Positions 39,501 through 49,668 are shown, numbered from the stretch's first letter. The stretch: DNA of 64,000 bases from Oxalobacteraceae bacterium OTU3CINTB1 (GCA_024123955.1 CP099652.1:4898001-4962000); one strand, 5' to 3'. Notes: generated by a model not told the origin, from the sequence alone. A program made the numbers and translations.

Positions 39501-39615
39501 TCTTGGCAGGCTCGGCGCCGGTGCTGTCGGCCGTTTGCGCCCATGCCGCGCCAGTGTGCAGCAGGACAACCTGTGCGACCGCTGCGGCGATTGCCGTTTT
39601 CTGTAATTTACTCAC
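36556..39615 (-). CDS. TonB-dependent outer membrane receptor (TonB-Xanth-Caul type)
   Basis: A 1019-residue receptor with signal peptide (about 1-26, ending WAQ). The plug shows [21 protein letters not shown] and [18 protein letters not shown], the hallmark of the large TonB group common in Xanthomonas and Caulobacter relatives, whose members often carry oligosaccharides. The beta-barrel ends in the terminal aromatic TYAF. A TonB-box-like VVVSGQ lies near residue 44. GTG 39615 follows GGGGGAG. Its gene is separated from the sulfatase by a terminator and a 460-base gap, so it is a separate transcript. The substrate cannot be told, although the sulfatase next door is suggestive. Confidence 0.92.
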   Translation of the reverse strand: MSKLQKTAIAAAVAQVVLLHTGAAWAQTADSTGAEPAKNPNVVVVSGQRAALQSAQKLKQDADEVVDSIVAEDIGKLPDRSVTEVLQRIAGVTIDRNMAGDPNRQSVEGSGVSVRGLTYVRSEINGRDAFSAGGGRSLGFSDVSPELMAGVDVYKNPSAEQVEGAIAGLVNLRTAMPFDYKGFKGTAGFSESYSTLREGKPSPTSTILLSNRWNTPFGEVGALVNFAKAKSPSRSDGVGVDPYFPHVNSTDPALYDRSKTQWIPMGVGYRSQDFDRTRRGDYAALQWKPNKDLTAGLTYFKTHYKEDLDEHVVASSEDKWYQQVASSNAVFDKNGAFQSGTISNPTYKGSPFNSSQRINTRESDTADTSLNVQWRVTPDLTWTNDFQHVHSTTEGFDADVSTGFILPDQTMDMTGKVPQLGLGSAAYMADPKNYYWAYTQEALDRASANQKAWKSDVKYSFDHPVLRDVRFGVRLANREGENHKAQKFYNWSAITFPWMEGWQINGVARLSDPRFAGGSSLQTMDNFFGGKYNVPAMLFADEATVRGFPDQWSKIHSYHDVLCAEKGSTCDPWKAASFNDPAANNTQTEKTRAAYTQLRFGWDNLKYPIDGNVGIRYVKTTGAGSGYVSFTRPSLPTGGTGVVPTGQGNLIDIASFAEQQSVNNSYDNWLPSLNLRMKASDQLQFRFAVAKSLSRPDFNQLQVQTTLNAEHRQTVTRDAAGNTTAIRFDGTSLSGTSDGNPLLKPTTSTNVDLTAEWYFAKAGSLTFSAFNKDLKDIITTKNYSYNAVDVNGTPRTFVVTGPVNGANGFARGFELAHQQYYDFVPDWLRGIGSQASWTYVSSERKLKDPVFNAWCQGNDASTNFNLFINGCDTDGRAFGKTPLQGLSRHTINLALMYEAHGLSMRVAYNWRSRYLLGVTQWGSRGNNGLNTNPAAPADKYLIPTTNNDQAFGLPLYQAAYGQVDASIFYDFTDKFRVGILGTNLGNTYTRQIMEQHAGDFTRQVFMSGPRYTVQATYAF

Positions 39616-40077
39616 TTCGTCTCCCCCGTGTAAAGGTGGTTTTTATAGTTACAAGCCATAACGCTCAGTGTTGTGTCTTGCTGATACCGGTCTCTTGATA
39701 ATTACTCTTTGGAAAGTTACGCCTCCATAGGGTTCGTGATGGGATAAACATGTAATGCGCACATGTCATGCGGTCGCCTGATGCGCGGATGACCTTGCAT
39801 TGTTGGGGTGTCGGTCAGAAGGGGATAACTATGACAACGTTTTCAAGTTTCGCAAAAGCAAGGGCGGCTTGTTCCGCTGCCTCGGCGAGCGGTTGCGCGG
39901 CCAGAGCGATGGCCACTGTCTTTCGGATTGTCATTCGATTGTCTCCCGTACTTTTTTTATGGATACCACAACTGCTGTTGTCCATTGCAAATTAACATTA
40001 ATGCGACCAACGAACAAATAATTATTCAGGAACTGTCGCTGTTTAACCGCACAAGCTAAACATAAACAACAAAAGAA
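39616..40077 (-). other. 460-base gap between TonB receptor and sulfatase terminator
   Basis: Contains the promoter region of the downstream TonB receptor and one possible mini-gene (39815-39934). The stretch from 39980 to 40080 is AT-rich with short A runs; no tRNA, repeat or clear operator was found. Confidence 0.5.
39815..39934 (-). CDS. possible 39-residue mini-protein
   Basis: A short frame that starts with ATG after GGGAG at eight bases. It would give MTIRKTVAIALAAQPLAEAA and a hydrophobic ending (KLENVVIVIPF). No homology is recognised. The ribosome site is the only support, so the call is weak; a chance frame is just as possible. Confidence 0.25.
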   Translation of the reverse strand: MTIRKTVAIALAAQPLAEAAEQAALAFAKLENVVIVIPF

Positions 40078-40100
40078 AATCCCCGCAGGAAGCGGGGATT
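40072..40100 (-). terminator. Rho-independent terminator after the sulfatase
   Basis: Stem aatccccgc / gcggggatt (40078-40086 and 40092-40100), five-base loop, followed by T-rich sequence on the minus strand; symmetric enough to work in both directions. Confidence 0.88.
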
Positions 40101-40132
40101 TTTGAATTATAGTCGGCGAAACTAACTGAATA

Positions 40133-41590
40133 TTAGTCACTAATTCGAGCTGCTGGCGCAACCCCATAGCGATCCGCTTGCACGTTTCCGCTGACGCCGT
40201 GGGTGCGCACATCGGTTGTAATCGGCAGCATTTCCTTGTCCCAAGTCTCCCACTGGGCCTTCAGTTGCGCGAACACCTCGGGGTGGCGCTTGGCCAGGTT
40301 GGCGCGCTCGCGCTGATCCTTGACGACGTCGAACAAGAACTCGTTGCCGCCGATTTTCAGATACTTCCAGTCGCCCGAGCGGATGGCGCGCTGGGCGTTG
40401 GCCTTGTAGCGCCACAGCACCGTACGCTCGCGCGGCTTGGCCTGGCCCAGCAAGGTCGGCAGCAGGTTCTGGCCGTCCGGTGGATAGGCCGGATCGGGCG
40501 CGCCGCCGGCCGCCGCCAGCAAGGTCGGCAGCCAGTCCATGCTGACGGCGACCTGGTCGGTCACCTGCCCCGCCGCGATCTTGCCGGGCCAGCGCACGAT
40601 GGCCGGCACACGGATGCCGCCCTCCAGCAGCTCGGTCTTTTGCCCGGACAGCGGCCAGTTGTTGGAAAACCGTTCGCCGCCGTTGTCGCTGGTGAAGATG
40701 ACGATGGTGTTCCCGGCCAGGCCCTTGTCCTCCAGCGCCTTGAGCACACGGCCGATCGACGCATCCAGCGACTCGACCATGCGACCATAAGTCGCAAGAT
40801 CGCCGCCGTCGTAGTGGAAGATGTTGTCGATGTCGCGCGAGATCGCCTCGTCGCCCGGCCCCTCCCACGGCCAGTGCGGCGCAGTGTAATGCAGCGACAG
40901 CAGGAACGGCCTGCCCTCCTTCTGCCTGTTGACGAAGTCGACCGCGCGCGCGCCCAGCAGATCGGTGTAGTAGCCGATCTGCTGCACCGGCACCTCGTCC
41001 TCGTACAAATCCTCCTTGACGTTCGGGCCGACGCCGGGCTTGTGCGTGAAGTAATCGATGGCGCCTCCGTAGTTGCCGAAGAAGCTGTCGTAACCGCTTT
41101 TGATCGGACCGAAGTTCGGCAGCGAGCCAAGGTGCCACTTGCCGATCAACGCGGTCCCGTAGCCGTTTTTGCGCAGCAGCGACGGCAGGGTCGGATGCGT
41201 GCGCGGCAGGCCCAGCGTGTCGGAGGCGCCGGCGATCGGTTCCTCCAGGCCGCCGCGCAGGCGGTACTGGTAGCGGCCGGTGATCAGCGCGAAACGCGTC
41301 GCCGAGCACACCGCCGAATTGGCGTAGGCCTGGGTGAAACGCAGCCCCTGCGCGGCGAGACGGTCCAGGTGCGGCGTCTTGATGTCTTTCTGCCCGTAGG
41401 CGCCAAGGTCGGCGTGGCCGAGGTCGTCGGCAAGGATGAAGATGATGTTCGGCTGCTGTTTATTCGCGGCCAGGGCGCCCGGCACATAGCCCGCCAGCGC
41501 CAGCGCCGGCAGGGTTTTCAGGAGGCGGCGGCGGGCGCCGTTGGTCTGCACGGCGTTCTGATCGTTGGTGGTGTTGATTTCATCGGTCAT
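40133..41590 (-). CDS. Tat-exported sulfatase (alkaline phosphatase superfamily)
   Basis: A 485-residue sulfatase. The start has a twin-arginine signal (GARRRLLKTLPALALAG, about 18-34), so it is probably folded in the cytoplasm and exported by Tat. Metal ligands Asp55-Asp56 follow in FILADDLGHADLG. The formylglycine site is Cys95 in VCSATRFALITGRY; the usual Pro two after Cys is Ala, which some maturases tolerate. Activity needs formylglycine conversion by FGE, which is not in this window. It is 12 bases after the broken TonB receptor gene, in one operon, so the pair probably takes up and desulfates a sulfate ester. Substrate unknown. Confidence 0.9.
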   Translation of the reverse strand: MTDEINTTNDQNAVQTNGARRRLLKTLPALALAGYVPGALAANKQQPNIIFILADDLGHADLGAYGQKDIKTPHLDRLAAQGLRFTQAYANSAVCSATRFALITGRYQYRLRGGLEEPIAGASDTLGLPRTHPTLPSLLRKNGYGTALIGKWHLGSLPNFGPIKSGYDSFFGNYGGAIDYFTHKPGVGPNVKEDLYEDEVPVQQIGYYTDLLGARAVDFVNRQKEGRPFLLSLHYTAPHWPWEGPGDEAISRDIDNIFHYDGGDLATYGRMVESLDASIGRVLKALEDKGLAGNTIVIFTSDNGGERFSNNWPLSGQKTELLEGGIRVPAIVRWPGKIAAGQVTDQVAVSMDWLPTLLAAAGGAPDPAYPPDGQNLLPTLLGQAKPRERTVLWRYKANAQRAIRSGDWKYLKIGGNEFLFDVVKDQRERANLAKRHPEVFAQLKAQWETWDKEMLPITTDVRTHGVSGNVQADRYGVAPAARISD

Positions 41591-41602
41591 TGCTGGTCTC
41601 CA

Positions 41603-43908
41603 TTAAAAATCCGCGCGGGCGGTCAGGCCCACCTGGCGCGGCGTGCCGATCACGGTGTTGTAGGCGTTGGGACTGGTGTTCCACATGCTGGTGTAGTACT
41701 GCTTGTCGAACACGTTCTTGGCCCACACGGAGACATCCCAGCGGGTCGGGCCGTTCTTCCGTTTGATCCCCGCCGACAGGTTGGTCAGGCTGTAGGCCGG
41801 AATGCGCGAATACTCGGACGCGTCCAGCGTTCCGTAGGTGGCGGCGCGATAGGCGTAGTTGACGTTGCCGTAGGCTTCGATGTTGGCGGCCAGCGCGTGC
41901 GCGTACTGCGCGCTGAGATTGCCGATCCAGCGCGGCGCGTTGACCAGCGCCGCCCGGCCCGACAGGTCGCACGAGGGGCCGGGGCGCTCGGCCGGGCATG
42001 GCGCGTTCTTGTACTGGGTGTACTTGACGTCGTTGAACGAGCCGTTGGCGCCCAGCGTGAAGCCGCGCACCACCACCAGGCTGGTGTCGAGCTCGAGGCC
42101 ACGGCTGCGCACGTCGCCGGCGTTGGTCAGGTAGGACGTGGCGCTGACGGGATCGTAGGCGTTGTTCTGGTAGCCGTGCACCTCGTTCCAGAACAGGCTG
42201 GCGTTGACCTGCGCGCGCCGTCCCAGCAGATTGCTCTTGATGCCCAGTTCCAGATTGTTGGCCTTCTCGTTGTCGACCTCGAGCGAGGACACGCCGGCCG
42301 CGCCAGGCACCGCCAGGTTGATGCCGCCGGATTTCTCGCCGTGCGAGACGCTGGCGAACGCCAGCACGTCGGTGTCGAGCTTGTACGCCAAGGTCAGCAG
42401 CGCGGACGGGCTCAAGTTGTTCAGGCGGACGTCGCCCGAGTTGTAGGCGCCGTAGCGGGCGTTGCGCGCGGCCAGCGCCGCGCCGGCGACCGGGGTGCCG
42501 ACCGGAACCTCGCGCGTGACGCGGGCCAGCTTGTCCTCGTAGGTGGCGCGCAGGCCGGCGGTCAGGTCCCAGTCGGATCGATATGCCAGATCGACTGGCC
42601 GAACAGGGCGTAGCTGTTGACCCGCAGATGGCCGTCAGCGTAGCTGCTGACGTTGCTCCAGGCGCCGGCCGGCGTGGCGTTGAAACGGTCGGCCAGCGGT
42701 CCGTTGACGGTGAAGTTGGTGTTGTCCAGGTTCTGGTAATAGTAGTAGGCACCGAGCACCGATTCGACGTCGCGGCCCAGCGGCGTGGCCAGCCGGAACT
42801 CCTGCGTGAACTGGCGGTGGCGGGTGGAAGCGCCGACATTCAGCACCACCGGCACGTCGAGGCCGTCTTCATTGTGCGGCGTGAAGTTCCAGAAGCGGTA
42901 GGCGCTGATCGAGGTGAACTTGTAGCCGTCGTCGCGCTTCCAGTTGACCTCGCCCGAGACGCCGCCCTGGTGCACGTCCACGTGCGAACCGGCATCGAGG
43001 TTGACCTGGCGCCTTGTCGGATCGGTGACCGGATGGGCGCCGACGGCGGCGGCCTGCGTCAGGAACCTGCCGCTGGGGCCGGCGCTGTAGAAGATCAGGG
43101 TGCCGTTGTTGGAATCCTCGACGTTGTAATCGGCGATCAGGCGCGCGCTGAGCTCGTTGTTCGGTTCCAGCAGCAGTTGCGCCCGCACGCCCTGGCGGTC
43201 GCCGCCCTGCACCTTGTCGCCGTTGTGGATGTTGGTGATGTAGCCGTCCTCGTGCGTCTTGTACAGCGAGATGCGGCCGGCGGCCGTGTCCGAAAACGCG
43301 CCCGAGATCACCGCCTTGCCTTGCGCGTAGCCCTGCTCGCCGATGGACAACTGGGCGCTGTTTTCGGCGCGGAAGGTCGGCTGCTTGCTGGTGATGTTGA
43401 GCACGCCGGCGGTGGTGTTCTTGCCGAACAAGGTGCCTTGCGGACCGCGCAGCAGTTCGAGTTGCTGGATGTCCAGGGTATCGAAGGCGGCCATGCCGGG
43501 ACGGGCCAGGTAGACGTTGTCGAGATAGACGCCGACGCTGCCTTCCAGGCCGTCGCTGGCGGGATTGTTACCCAGGCCGCGCACGGCAAAGCTCATCTGG
43601 CGCGCGTGGACATAGTTGACGGTGGTGCTCGGCAGCAGCTGCTGCAAATCCTGCACGCGGTAGACGCGGTTGTTTTCGAGGCTGTTCGCGTCCAGCACGC
43701 TCATGGTGGTGGGGACGCTCTGGGAGGTCTCGTTGCGGCGGCGGGTGGAGACGGTGACGCGTGCGACCACCTCCTGCGCGGCGTCCGGGGCGGCGGAGGT
43801 GGCGTTGAGCGTTGCATTGGCCTGTTCGGGATCGGCGTTCACATCGGACGCCCCGGCGGTCGCCGCCAGCAGCGACAACGCGAGTGCGAAAGGGATGTTC
43901 GTATTCAT
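41603..43908 (-). pseudogene. TonB-dependent receptor interrupted by a -1 frameshift
   Basis: The first frame (43908 to 42562, 448 residues) gives signal peptide, plug and part of the barrel (MSFAVRGLGNNPASDGLEG, LLRGPQGTLFGKNTTAGVLNI). It ends at TGA after HIDPTGT. The barrel continues in a different frame from about 42574 (DWDLTAGLRATYEDKL) to 41603 and ends with an aromatic, RADF. One extra base near 42572-42579, at GATCCGAC, would restore one 768-residue protein. The sulfatase follows at 12 bases. Receptors of this type bring iron complexes or, in known cases near arylsulfatases, sulfate esters into the periplasm. Either a sequencing or assembly error, or a real loss. Confidence 0.8.
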
Positions 43909-44009
43909 TGCTCGGTATCTTGATGAGTGGAAAGTTTAGCCATATTACTAATCCACCCAGAAAACCCGAACTAATATAACCAAACAACCATATGCGAAAA
44001 ATATAAGGC

Positions 44010-44035
44010 GAAAAAAATGCCGGCTAGGCCGGCAT
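44010..44035 (-). terminator. Rho-independent terminator after glnB
   Basis: Perfect stem atgccggc / gccggcat (44017-44024 and 44028-44035), three-base loop, A-run on the plus strand equal to a T-run on the minus strand. It ends the nadE-glnB unit. Confidence 0.92.
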
Positions 44036-44058
44036 TGGAATGTGTTGCGTGGAGAAGC

Positions 44059-44406
<348 letters not shown>

Positions 44407-44548
44407 TTATGGGCAATCTAAATTGAATCTGTAGCCGGCGATCCGCAAGCGATTGAGTATATTGTAATCGACAACTTGCTACTGTCCACTCCCGACTGAA
44501 AAAGCCGCCCAAAACCGGCCATTTACACGGTTTTTATCTGATTTTTAT

Positions 44549-46603
44549 CTATTCTTGCACTGGAATGGAGCGTAATTCGTCCATCCACACCACGCTTTGC
44601 GCGTCGCTCGGCGCGCGCCAGTCGCCCCTTGGCGACAGCGATCCGCCGCTGCCGACCTTGGGCGCGTTCGGCACGCAGCTGCGCTTGAACTGGCTGGTGC
44701 GGAAGAAGCGGTCCAGGAAGATGCCCAGGTTTTTCTTGATCGCCGCCAGGTCGTACTGGTTGCGCGTGACATGGTCGCCATCCGGCCAGCGCCCCTGCTC
44801 CCTGTCCTTCCACGCGTTGAGCGACAGGAACGCCACCTTCGACGGCCGGAAGCCGAACCGCAGCACGTAGTACAGATTGAAATCCTGCAGCTCGTAAGGC
44901 CCGATCGTGCTTTCGGTACGCTGCTCGGGCTGGCCTTCCGCGGTGCCCGGCACCAGTTCCGGACTGATTTCAGTTGCCAGGATGTTGAGCAGCACTTGCG
45001 CGTCGTTGCGGCCGATCACGCCCGACTCGGCCACCCAGCGCACCAGGTGCGAGATCAGCGTCTTCGGCACGCTGGCGTTGACGTTGTAGTGCGACATGTG
45101 GTCGCCCACGCCGTACGTGCACCAGCCCAGCGCCAGCTCGCTCAGGTCGCCGGTGCCGACGACGATGGCGTTGTGGTGGTTCGCCAGGCGGAACAGGTGA
45201 TTGGTGCGCTCGCCGGCCTGCACGTTCTCGAACGTGATGTCGTACTGCGCCTGCCCTTCCGAATACGGATGGTTCAAATCCTTGAGCATCTGGATGCAGC
45301 TTGGACGGATGTCGATTTCCTGCGCCGAGCAACCCACCAGCGTCATCAACTGGTGCGCCTGCGTCAACGTGCGTTCGCTGGTGGCGAAGCCGGGCATCGT
45401 GTACGCCAGGATGTTGGTGCGCGGCAGCTTGAGCTTGTCCATCACGCGCGCGCACACCAGCAGCGCGTGCGTCGAATCGAGGCCGCCGGAGACGCCGATC
45501 ACCACTTTCTGGATGCCGCTCGACGTCAGGCGCTGCGCCAGCGCCTGCACCTGGATGTTGTAGACCTCGTTGCAGCGCTCGTCGCGGCGGCGGGCATCAG
45601 CCGGCACGTACGGGAAGCGCTCGACGCAGCGCTTGAGCGCCAGCGGCTCCTGACGATCGATCTCCAATTCGAAGAACACCGTGCGGAATTTGTTGACCTC
45701 GGCCGCGTGGCGCTGCACCGATTGCGCGAACGTGTTCATGCGCATGCGCTCGCGCGACAGGCGCTCCAGGTCGATGTCGGCGAAGGTCAAGGTCGGCTCG
45801 TCGACAAAGCGCTTCGGCTCGGCAAGCAAATCGCCGTTCTCGTAGATGACGCCCTGCCCGTCCCAGGCCAGGTCAGTGCTCGATTCGCCGCCGCCGGCCG
45901 ACGTGTACAGATAGGCGGCGATGCAGCGCGCGGACTGCTGGCCGACCAGCAGGTTGCGGTAATTGGCCTTGCCGACCAGCGCATTCGAGGCCGACAGGTT
46001 GACCAGCACCGTGGCGCCGGCCAGCGCCGCGAACGACGATGGCGCCACCGGCACCCACAGGTCCTCGCAGATTTCGACATGGAATTTGAACAGCGGCATG
46101 TCGGCCACTTCGAACAGCAAGCCCGAGCCGAACTGCACGCGCTCGCCAAGCAGGTCGATCTCGGTGGCCACCGCATAGTCGGCACTGCTGAACTGGCGGG
46201 CCTCATAGAACTCGCCGTAGTTCGGCAAATAGGTCTTGGGCACCACGCCCTGGATCTGGCCGTTGGCGATGACCACCGCGCAGTTGTACAGCTGGTGCTC
46301 GACCCGCAGCGGCGCGCCGACCACCAGCGCCATCTTCCACTGCGCCGAGGCGGCGACGATAGTGTCGAGCGCGTCCAGACAGCCGTCGAGCAAAGCGCTT
46401 TGATGGAACAAATCGTCGCAGGTGTAGGCCGACAGGCCCAACTCGGGAAACGCCACCAGCGCCGCGCCCTGCGCCGCCGCCTGCCCGGCCAGCGCGATGG
46501 TCTGTTCGGCGTTATAGGCCGGATCGGCGATGCGGCACACCGGCGCCGCGATGGCGACCCGGGCGAAATCATGCGTGTACAAATTAAGGAAATTCGAGCT
46601 CAT
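44549..46603 (-). CDS. nadE: glutamine-dependent NAD+ synthetase, two-domain
   Basis: A 684-residue enzyme that makes NAD+ from nicotinic acid adenine dinucleotide with glutamine. The N-terminal nitrilase-like glutaminase has the triad Glu54 ([11 protein letters not shown]), Lys123 and Cys179 (VEICEDLW). The C-terminal synthetase has the PP-loop [11 protein letters not shown]. Start 46603 is chosen as MSSNFLNLY fits the family; the frame goes on 23 codons upstream. This is the large form, which in related bacteria has been reported as a PII target, and glnB follows it here. Domain boundary near residue 350. Confidence 0.95.
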   Translation of the reverse strand: MSSNFLNLYTHDFARVAIAAPVCRIADPAYNAEQTIALAGQAAAQGAALVAFPELGLSAYTCDDLFHQSALLDGCLDALDTIVAASAQWKMALVVGAPLRVEHQLYNCAVVIANGQIQGVVPKTYLPNYGEFYEARQFSSADYAVATEIDLLGERVQFGSGLLFEVADMPLFKFHVEICEDLWVPVAPSSFAALAGATVLVNLSASNALVGKANYRNLLVGQQSARCIAAYLYTSAGGGESSTDLAWDGQGVIYENGDLLAEPKRFVDEPTLTFADIDLERLSRERMRMNTFAQSVQRHAAEVNKFRTVFFELEIDRQEPLALKRCVERFPYVPADARRRDERCNEVYNIQVQALAQRLTSSGIQKVVIGVSGGLDSTHALLVCARVMDKLKLPRTNILAYTMPGFATSERTLTQAHQLMTLVGCSAQEIDIRPSCIQMLKDLNHPYSEGQAQYDITFENVQAGERTNHLFRLANHHNAIVVGTGDLSELALGWCTYGVGDHMSHYNVNASVPKTLISHLVRWVAESGVIGRNDAQVLLNILATEISPELVPGTAEGQPEQRTESTIGPYELQDFNLYYVLRFGFRPSKVAFLSLNAWKDREQGRWPDGDHVTRNQYDLAAIKKNLGIFLDRFFRTSQFKRSCVPNAPKVGSGGSLSPRGDWRAPSDAQSVVWMDELRSIPVQE

Positions 46604-46726
46604 GTAAAGTCTTTCGCGTGCGCAACCAAACAAAAGCCAATTATCGCACGGCCACGGACGCGCCGCCGCCAACGGATCAGCGCCAGATAGGCTAGACTGG
46701 CGCCAACATCAGAGCTGGAGTAAAGC

Positions 46727-47854
46727 GTGTCAGAAGCAGAGTTTTCGATCATCGACTCGTTGGAAAACGTCGACCCGGCGCAGTGGCAAGCCATCGCCGG
46801 CGACAACCCGACCCTGGCCTACGCGTTTCTGCACGCGTTGCACGACACCCGCTGCGCCTCGGCCCAAACCGGCTGGACGCCGCGCTACCTGGTGATGCAC
46901 CGCGACGGCGTGCTGGCGGCGGCCATGCCGCTGTATCTGAAGGATCACAGCCGTGGCGAGTACGTGTTCGACCACGCCTGGGCCGACGCCTTCCACCGCA
47001 ACGGCATTCCCTACTATCCGAAGCTGCTGTCGGCGGTGCCGTTCACGCCGGTGACCGGCGGCCGTTTGCTGGCGCGCACCTCGGAAGACCGCGCCCTGCT
47101 GGCGCGCGCGGCCTTGCAGGTGGCGCGGCAGCTGGAGACGTCGTCGTTGCATATCCTGTTCCCCGACGAGCAGGACCGGCAAGCGCTGGAGGCTGCGGGT
47201 TTCATGTTGCGCGAAGGGGTGCAGTTCCATTGGGAGAATCCGGGTTATGCCGACTTCGACGCCTTCCTGGCCAGCTTCAAGATGGAAAAGCGCAAGAAGA
47301 TCCGGCAGGACCGGCGCCGCGTGCTCGATGCGGGCATCACGTTCGAACATTTGGCCGGGCGCGACATCACGCCGGAGGTGCTGCGCTTCTTTTATAGCTG
47401 CTATGTCTCGACCTACCACGCGCACTTCTCCAAGCCCTACCTGACGTTGAAGTTTTTCGAGCGATTGTTGAATGAAGTGCCGGACAGTTTGATGATCGTG
47501 CTTGCCAAGCGCGGCGAGCAGCCTGTGGCGGTGGCGTTGAACCTGGTGGGCGGCAATATCATGTACGGCCGCTATTGGGGCACGCAGGAATTCGTCTCCG
47601 GGCTGCATTTCGAGACGTGTTACGTGCAATCGATTGAATATTGCATCAAACACGGCATCGCGCGCTTCGAGGGTGGCGCGCAGGGCGAGCATAAGATGTC
47701 GCGCGGACTGGTGCCGACGCCGACGTGGTCGGCGCATTGGATCGCCGACGAGCGCTTCGCCGATGCGATCGCGGATTTCCTCGCGCAGGAAACGGCGGCC
47801 ATGAACAACTATATAGACGAGCTGGGCGAGCACGTACCCTTCAAACCGATCTAA
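46727..47854 (+). CDS. FemAB/GNAT-like protein (DUF482, peptidogalycan biosynthesis type)
   Basis: A 375-residue protein of the DUF482 family, an acyltransferase-like fold related to FemAB. Visible are GEYVFDHAWADAFHRNG in the N-terminal half, KMEKRKKIRQDRRRV in the centre and YGRYWGTQEF with GGAQGEHKMSRGLVP towards the C-terminus. Such proteins are thought to transfer amino-acyl or acyl groups to cell-surface polymers, but no substrate is proven. GTG 46727 is preceded by GGAG at eight bases. It is divergent from nadE and convergent with dps, with a REP-like repeat in between. Confidence 0.85.
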   Translation: MSEAEFSIIDSLENVDPAQWQAIAGDNPTLAYAFLHALHDTRCASAQTGWTPRYLVMHRDGVLAAAMPLYLKDHSRGEYVFDHAWADAFHRNGIPYYPKLLSAVPFTPVTGGRLLARTSEDRALLARAALQVARQLETSSLHILFPDEQDRQALEAAGFMLREGVQFHWENPGYADFDAFLASFKMEKRKKIRQDRRRVLDAGITFEHLAGRDITPEVLRFFYSCYVSTYHAHFSKPYLTLKFFERLLNEVPDSLMIVLAKRGEQPVAVALNLVGGNIMYGRYWGTQEFVSGLHFETCYVQSIEYCIKHGIARFEGGAQGEHKMSRGLVPTPTWSAHWIADERFADAIADFLAQETAAMNNYIDELGEHVPFKPI

Positions 47855-47856
47855 AA

Positions 47857-47954
47857 CACGTAGGGCGGATTCGGCGGAACGCCGTAATCCGCCATTCGAC
47901 GAGCCGTCGAGACGCATGCATGGCGGATTACGCTTCGCTAATCCGCCCTACGTG
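47857..47954. repeat. REP-like inverted pair between convergent genes
   Basis: Two arms of about 40 bases, cacgtagggcggatt...aatccgccat and its inverted counterpart atggcggattacgcttcgc...aatccgccctacgtgg, match closely, and each arm is itself a hairpin around ggcggatt/aatccgcc. This is the form of a BIME (a pair of REP elements) of the gtagggcggatt type common in many proteobacteria. It lies three bases after the DUF482 stop and 36 before the dps end, a usual place for REP units, and may also serve as terminator or mRNA stabiliser. Confidence 0.8.
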
Positions 47955-47990
47955 GAACAGATGTCACGCAGGGTTTACCGTAAGCGTCTC

Positions 47991-48476
47991 TTACTCTTCC
48001 AGCAGGCTGCGCAGCATCCACGCGGTCTTTTCGTGCGTGTCCAGGCGCGTGGCCAGCAGGTCGGCGGTCGGCTGATCGTCGGCGCCTTCCACCAGCGGCA
48101 GCAGTCTGCGCGCGGTGCGGGCGGTCGCTTCCTGCGCCTTGACCAGATGCTGAACCATTTCCATCGCCTTCGGCACGCCTTCCACTTCCTTGATGGTCGC
48201 CAGCTTGACGAACTCGGTGTACGTGCCCGGTGCCGGATAGCCCAGCGCGCGGATACGTTCGGCGATCAGGTCCAGCGCGGTCCACTGCTCGGTGTACTGC
48301 GCCATGAACATCTGGTGCAGGCTGTTGAACATCGGACCTTTGACGTTCCAGTGGAAGTTATGGGTCATCAGGTACAGGGTGTAGCTGTCCGCCAGCAGGC
48401 CTGACAGGCCGGCGGCAATGTTCGCGCGACTTTCGTCGGAAAGGCCGATATCGATCTTGGAGGCTTTTGCGTCCAT
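47991..48476 (-). CDS. dps: Dps family ferritin-like DNA-protection protein
   Basis: A 161-residue mini-ferritin. The ferroxidase site at the dimer interface is His42 and His54 from one chain (HNFHWNVKGPMFNSLHQ) and Asp69 and Glu73 from the other (ALDLIAERI). Dps forms a dodecamer that oxidises iron with peroxide and protects DNA. The N-terminus has only two Lys (4 and 7), so DNA binding is less obvious than in E. coli Dps. AAGGAG precedes the ATG. Monocistronic as far as seen; OxyR-type control is usual but no site was recognised. Confidence 0.94.
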   Translation of the reverse strand: MDAKASKIDIGLSDESRANIAAGLSGLLADSYTLYLMTHNFHWNVKGPMFNSLHQMFMAQYTEQWTALDLIAERIRALGYPAPGTYTEFVKLATIKEVEGVPKAMEMVQHLVKAQEATARTARRLLPLVEGADDQPTADLLATRLDTHEKTAWMLRSLLEE

Positions 48477-48488
48477 GGGTAACTCCTT

Positions 48489-48686
48489 CTAGTAGCTTGG
48501 ACCTTTATTGTAATCGTATCCAGTCCTCCGCGTGGGAACGTACCGTTCGGCAAACCGGTTCAATGCTGACCCGCCGGCGTCATGCGCCGTCGCCGACGCG
48601 GCGATCGTTGGCGGCCTCTTTCCTGACGGCGCCGGCCCGCATCGGCGTCCCGGCCGCGCATGGCTGCGCAGGCGCACCGCGAGCAC
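48489..48686 (-). CDS. possible small protein, start in doubt
   Basis: A 65-codon frame from GTG 48686, with an arginine-rich start and YDYNKGPSY as C-terminus. No family known. A strong ribosome site plus ATG (GGAGG before ATG 48723) lies upstream but is out of frame; joining them would need two extra bases near 48709-48713 and give a start of hydrophobic type (LITGILNIVLAVRL). Otherwise the frame may be chance. The stretch 48687-48937 holds nothing else clear. Confidence 0.25.
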   Translation of the reverse strand: MLAVRLRSHARPGRRCGPAPSGKRPPTIAASATAHDAGGSALNRFAERYVPTRRTGYDYNKGPSY

Positions 48687-48937
48687 GATGTTGAGGATGC
48701 CGGTGATCAGCGCGTTCGATCATGAATCCTCCGATAGCAAAAAAACAGCCGGTACCGAGTCAGATTGGCGCACACGCAAACGGTTCCCGACGATACCTAC
48801 ATTTCATCCACGGGTTAAAATCGGGTTGATACAATTTTGTCCCGATAGATGAAACCAGTTTGCTTCACAGCATTTTCAATCGAGCCTATACTCTATGCCC
48901 CGTTGTATGGTTTTATGAGGAATGTGGCACACACAGC

Positions 48938-49582
48938 ATGAATGCAGATTTTATAAAACAACGGAACCGCTTCAAGTCCGCCACGATGAAGCGTATCAAT
49001 GTCAGTGAAGAGTCTTACACCAACGTGACGAACCTGCTGGCGACGATCGCCGAGCCGTTTCACGCGCGCAAAGGCGAGTTCCTGCAACATGCCGGCGTGC
49101 CGGCCACGCAGGTGCACTGGCTCGCCAGCGGCGTCGCGCGCAGCGGATTCTTCAATCGTGACGGTGTCGAGATGACCCTGCGGTTTTTCCGCGAGGGCGA
49201 GTCCGCCACCTCGCTGACCGATCTGATCACCGGCGAGACCGGCCAACCGGCCGTGCAATTCCTGGTGGCCGAGACGACCATCCACGGGTTCACCCTGGAC
49301 TGGGCGCAGTCGTGCGCACTGCGCGCCCAGCATGAGGTGATGCAACACTATCATCTCCAGGCCGCGATGCATGGTTTGCAGAGTCTGGCACAACGCGCCT
49401 ACAGCAGCGGCGAGACGTCGGCGCAAGAACGCCTGGCCGCGTTCCGCGAGGAATACCCGGGTCTGGAGGCGCGCATCTCGCAACGCGCGATCGCCTCCTA
49501 CCTCGGCATCACGCCGCAATACATGTCGCGCCTGCGGCGCGAGGCCGAGGCCGAGGCCGCCGAAAGCGCCGCGCGCGAATAA
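48938..49582 (+). CDS. Crp/Fnr-type transcriptional regulator
   Basis: A 214-residue protein with an N-terminal cyclic-nucleotide-binding beta-roll (ARKGEFLQHAGVPATQVHWLASGVARSGFF, in parts) and a C-terminal winged helix with RISQRAIASYLGITPQYMSRLRRE. No cysteine cluster of FNR is seen. Members of this build often respond to unknown ligands rather than cAMP. Start: ATG 48938 is chosen by domain length; ATG 48986 is a possible alternative, and none has a strong ribosome site. It is convergent with ppa through a long terminator. Confidence 0.85.
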   Translation: MNADFIKQRNRFKSATMKRINVSEESYTNVTNLLATIAEPFHARKGEFLQHAGVPATQVHWLASGVARSGFFNRDGVEMTLRFFREGESATSLTDLITGETGQPAVQFLVAETTIHGFTLDWAQSCALRAQHEVMQHYHLQAAMHGLQSLAQRAYSSGETSAQERLAAFREEYPGLEARISQRAIASYLGITPQYMSRLRREAEAEAAESAARE

Positions 49583-49607
49583 GCACGCCCAGCCTGCCCG
49601 ACAAATA

Positions 49608-49668
49608 AAAAAAGCCCCATGTGTGCTTGCCGGGACCAAGGTCCAGGCAAAGCCGCATGGGGCTTTTT
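49608..49668. terminator. bidirectional terminator between crp-like gene and ppa
   Basis: A long hairpin with outer arms aaaagccccatg / catggggctttt and a second inner stem (ggacc / ggtcc), with T-runs on both strands. It serves the plus-strand regulator (stop 49582) and the minus-strand ppa (stop 49698). Confidence 0.9.

Noticed and set aside
36628..39606. 992-codon plus-strand frame opposite the TonB receptor
   Set aside because: Mirror of a clear receptor gene; residues are those of antisense GC-rich DNA.
44597..46690. 697-codon plus-strand frame opposite nadE
   Set aside because: Antisense of the NAD synthetase; no own ribosome site.
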